From NCBI GenBank assembly GCA_013397795.1, contig VZTJ01000638.1, forward strand, positions 224,595 through 288,594: a stretch of DNA of 64,000 bases. The letters run 5' to 3'. The position numbers and the translations under genes are program-made. The stretch's first letter is position 1. Each line of letters begins with the position of its first letter. A model generated the notes under the pieces. It saw nothing but the letters and a program-made list of their open reading frames with translations. It had not been told where the DNA came from and made no database searches. Origin of the DNA: Orthonyx spaldingii. Lineage: Eukaryota > Chordata > Aves > Passeriformes > Orthonychidae. Positions 63,282-64,000 of the stretch are shown one piece after another.

Positions 63282-63870
63282 TACTGCTGTGGGTGTTTGC
63301 TGCAGGTCAGCTGAGCTGGAGAAAGTGGGTGAGGCCTTCTGCAGGCAGTTTGAAGCACCCTCACAGTCACAGGCCCTGGTTCTGGTGGGGGACTTTAACT
63401 GCCCTGACACCCGCTGGAGAAGCAACAGGTGACAAAAGTGAGTGAGGGACTGGAGAATCTCTCCTGTGAGGAAAGACTGGGGGAGCTGGGCCTGTTGAGG
63501 CTGGAGAAGAGATGACTGAGAGGGGACCTCATCAGTGTCCATAAGTAGCTGAAGGAGGGGTGTCAGGAGGATGGGTGCAGGCTCTGCTTGGTGGTGCCAA
63601 GCAATGGAACAAGAAGGTGTGGAGTAGAAACTGATGCACAGAAGTCCCACCTGAACAGGAGAAAGAACTTCTTTACTGGGCAGGTGACTGTGCACTGGAA
63701 CAGGTTGCCCAGAGAGGTTGTGGCATATCCCTCACTGGAGATATTCCAGACCCACCCGGCCACAATCCTGTGCCATGGGCTCTGAGAAGACCCTGCTTGA
63801 GCAGTGAGGTTGGACCAGATGACCCACTGTGGCCACTTCCAACCTTACCCACTTCTTTTATTCTGTGACA
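63282..63870 (+). mobile_element. CR1 LINE copy with internal deletion
   Basis: The left part (63282 to about 63430) is CR1 endonuclease-domain sequence, readable as GDFNCPDT near GGGGGACTTTAACTGCCCTG. Directly after it comes the distal 3' region (GGACTGGAGAATCTCTCCTG, GAGGGGACCTCATCAGTGTC, GAACAGGTTGCCCAGAGAGG). It ends GGCCACTTCCAACCTTACCC plus an ATTCTGTGA tail. The whole reverse-transcriptase region is missing. The 3' end differs in type from the copy at 49.7-50.5 kb, so a different subfamily is likely. Confidence 0.88.
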
Positions 63871-63978
63871 GGGTAACATGAAGCAAGGGCAAGGTCCTGC
63901 TCTGATCACGGCCTTTGTAGAAACAGAGGGTTTGGTTTGTGGTGCATTGGGAACACATTTCCTGTCACCAAATGGTGC

Positions 63979-64000
63979 TTTTTTTTTTTTTTTTTTTTTT
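63979..64000. repeat. Terminal poly-T run
   Basis: At least 22 consecutive T residues reach the end of the window. It could be the poly-A tail of a minus-strand retroposed sequence lying beyond the window, or simple sequence. Confidence 0.85.

Noticed and set aside
1..64000. CRISPR arrays, operons, tRNA or rRNA genes, prokaryotic defence systems
   Set aside because: No regular spaced repeats, no tRNA-like cloverleaf sequences or rRNA blocks were noticed, and the gene structure is vertebrate.

Overview
This is a stretch of a bird genome, read from a draft assembly. The genes are intron-bearing with canonical GT-AG junctions. The repeats are CR1 LINE fragments, the main avian retrotransposon. 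The first gene is apovitellenin-1, an egg-yolk VLDL apolipoprotein that is characteristic of egg-laying sauropsids and is best known from birds. The mature apovitellenin has no cysteine, unlike chicken, so a non-galliform bird is more likely. Nothing I can see fixes the species.

Layout. 1-3.5 kb: APOV1 (+), with a TATA box, an exact 13-bp estrogen response element, a weaker second element, one non-coding exon and three coding exons. 3.5-16.4 kb: no recognisable protein gene, but a CpG island at about 5.94-6.70 kb that no annotated gene explains. 16.4-17.5 kb: GPR15 (-), a single-exon chemokine-receptor-like GPCR. 24.3-31.7 kb (plus 3' UTR to about 32.7 kb): CLDND1 (+). It has a CpG-island promoter carrying ETS and ZNF143-type motifs, partly lost in a 379-bp run of N, followed by a long 5' intron and four coding exons. 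32.7-51.9 kb: gene-free DNA with two CR1 fragments. 51.9-63.06 kb: a four-exon secreted phospholipase A2 of group X type (+) with its own TATA box and poly(A) signal. The last 0.7 kb holds another CR1 copy and a terminal poly-T run.

How they relate. These are independent transcription units, not a pathway. GPR15 and CLDND1 are also neighbours in mammals, so that part is conserved synteny. APOV1 on one side and a group X-like sPLA2 on the other flank this core. I could not find CPOX, which flanks GPR15 in mammals. APOV1 should be liver-expressed under estrogen control in laying females. The sPLA2 is a secreted enzyme, and GPR15 is a lymphocyte-homing receptor in mammals.

I found no prokaryote-type system, CRISPR array, tRNA or rRNA. 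The most useful oddities are the cysteine-free apovitellenin, the orphan CpG island, an 81-bp CR1-derived tandem duplication next to the CLDND1 promoter, and the unexpected sPLA2 linkage.
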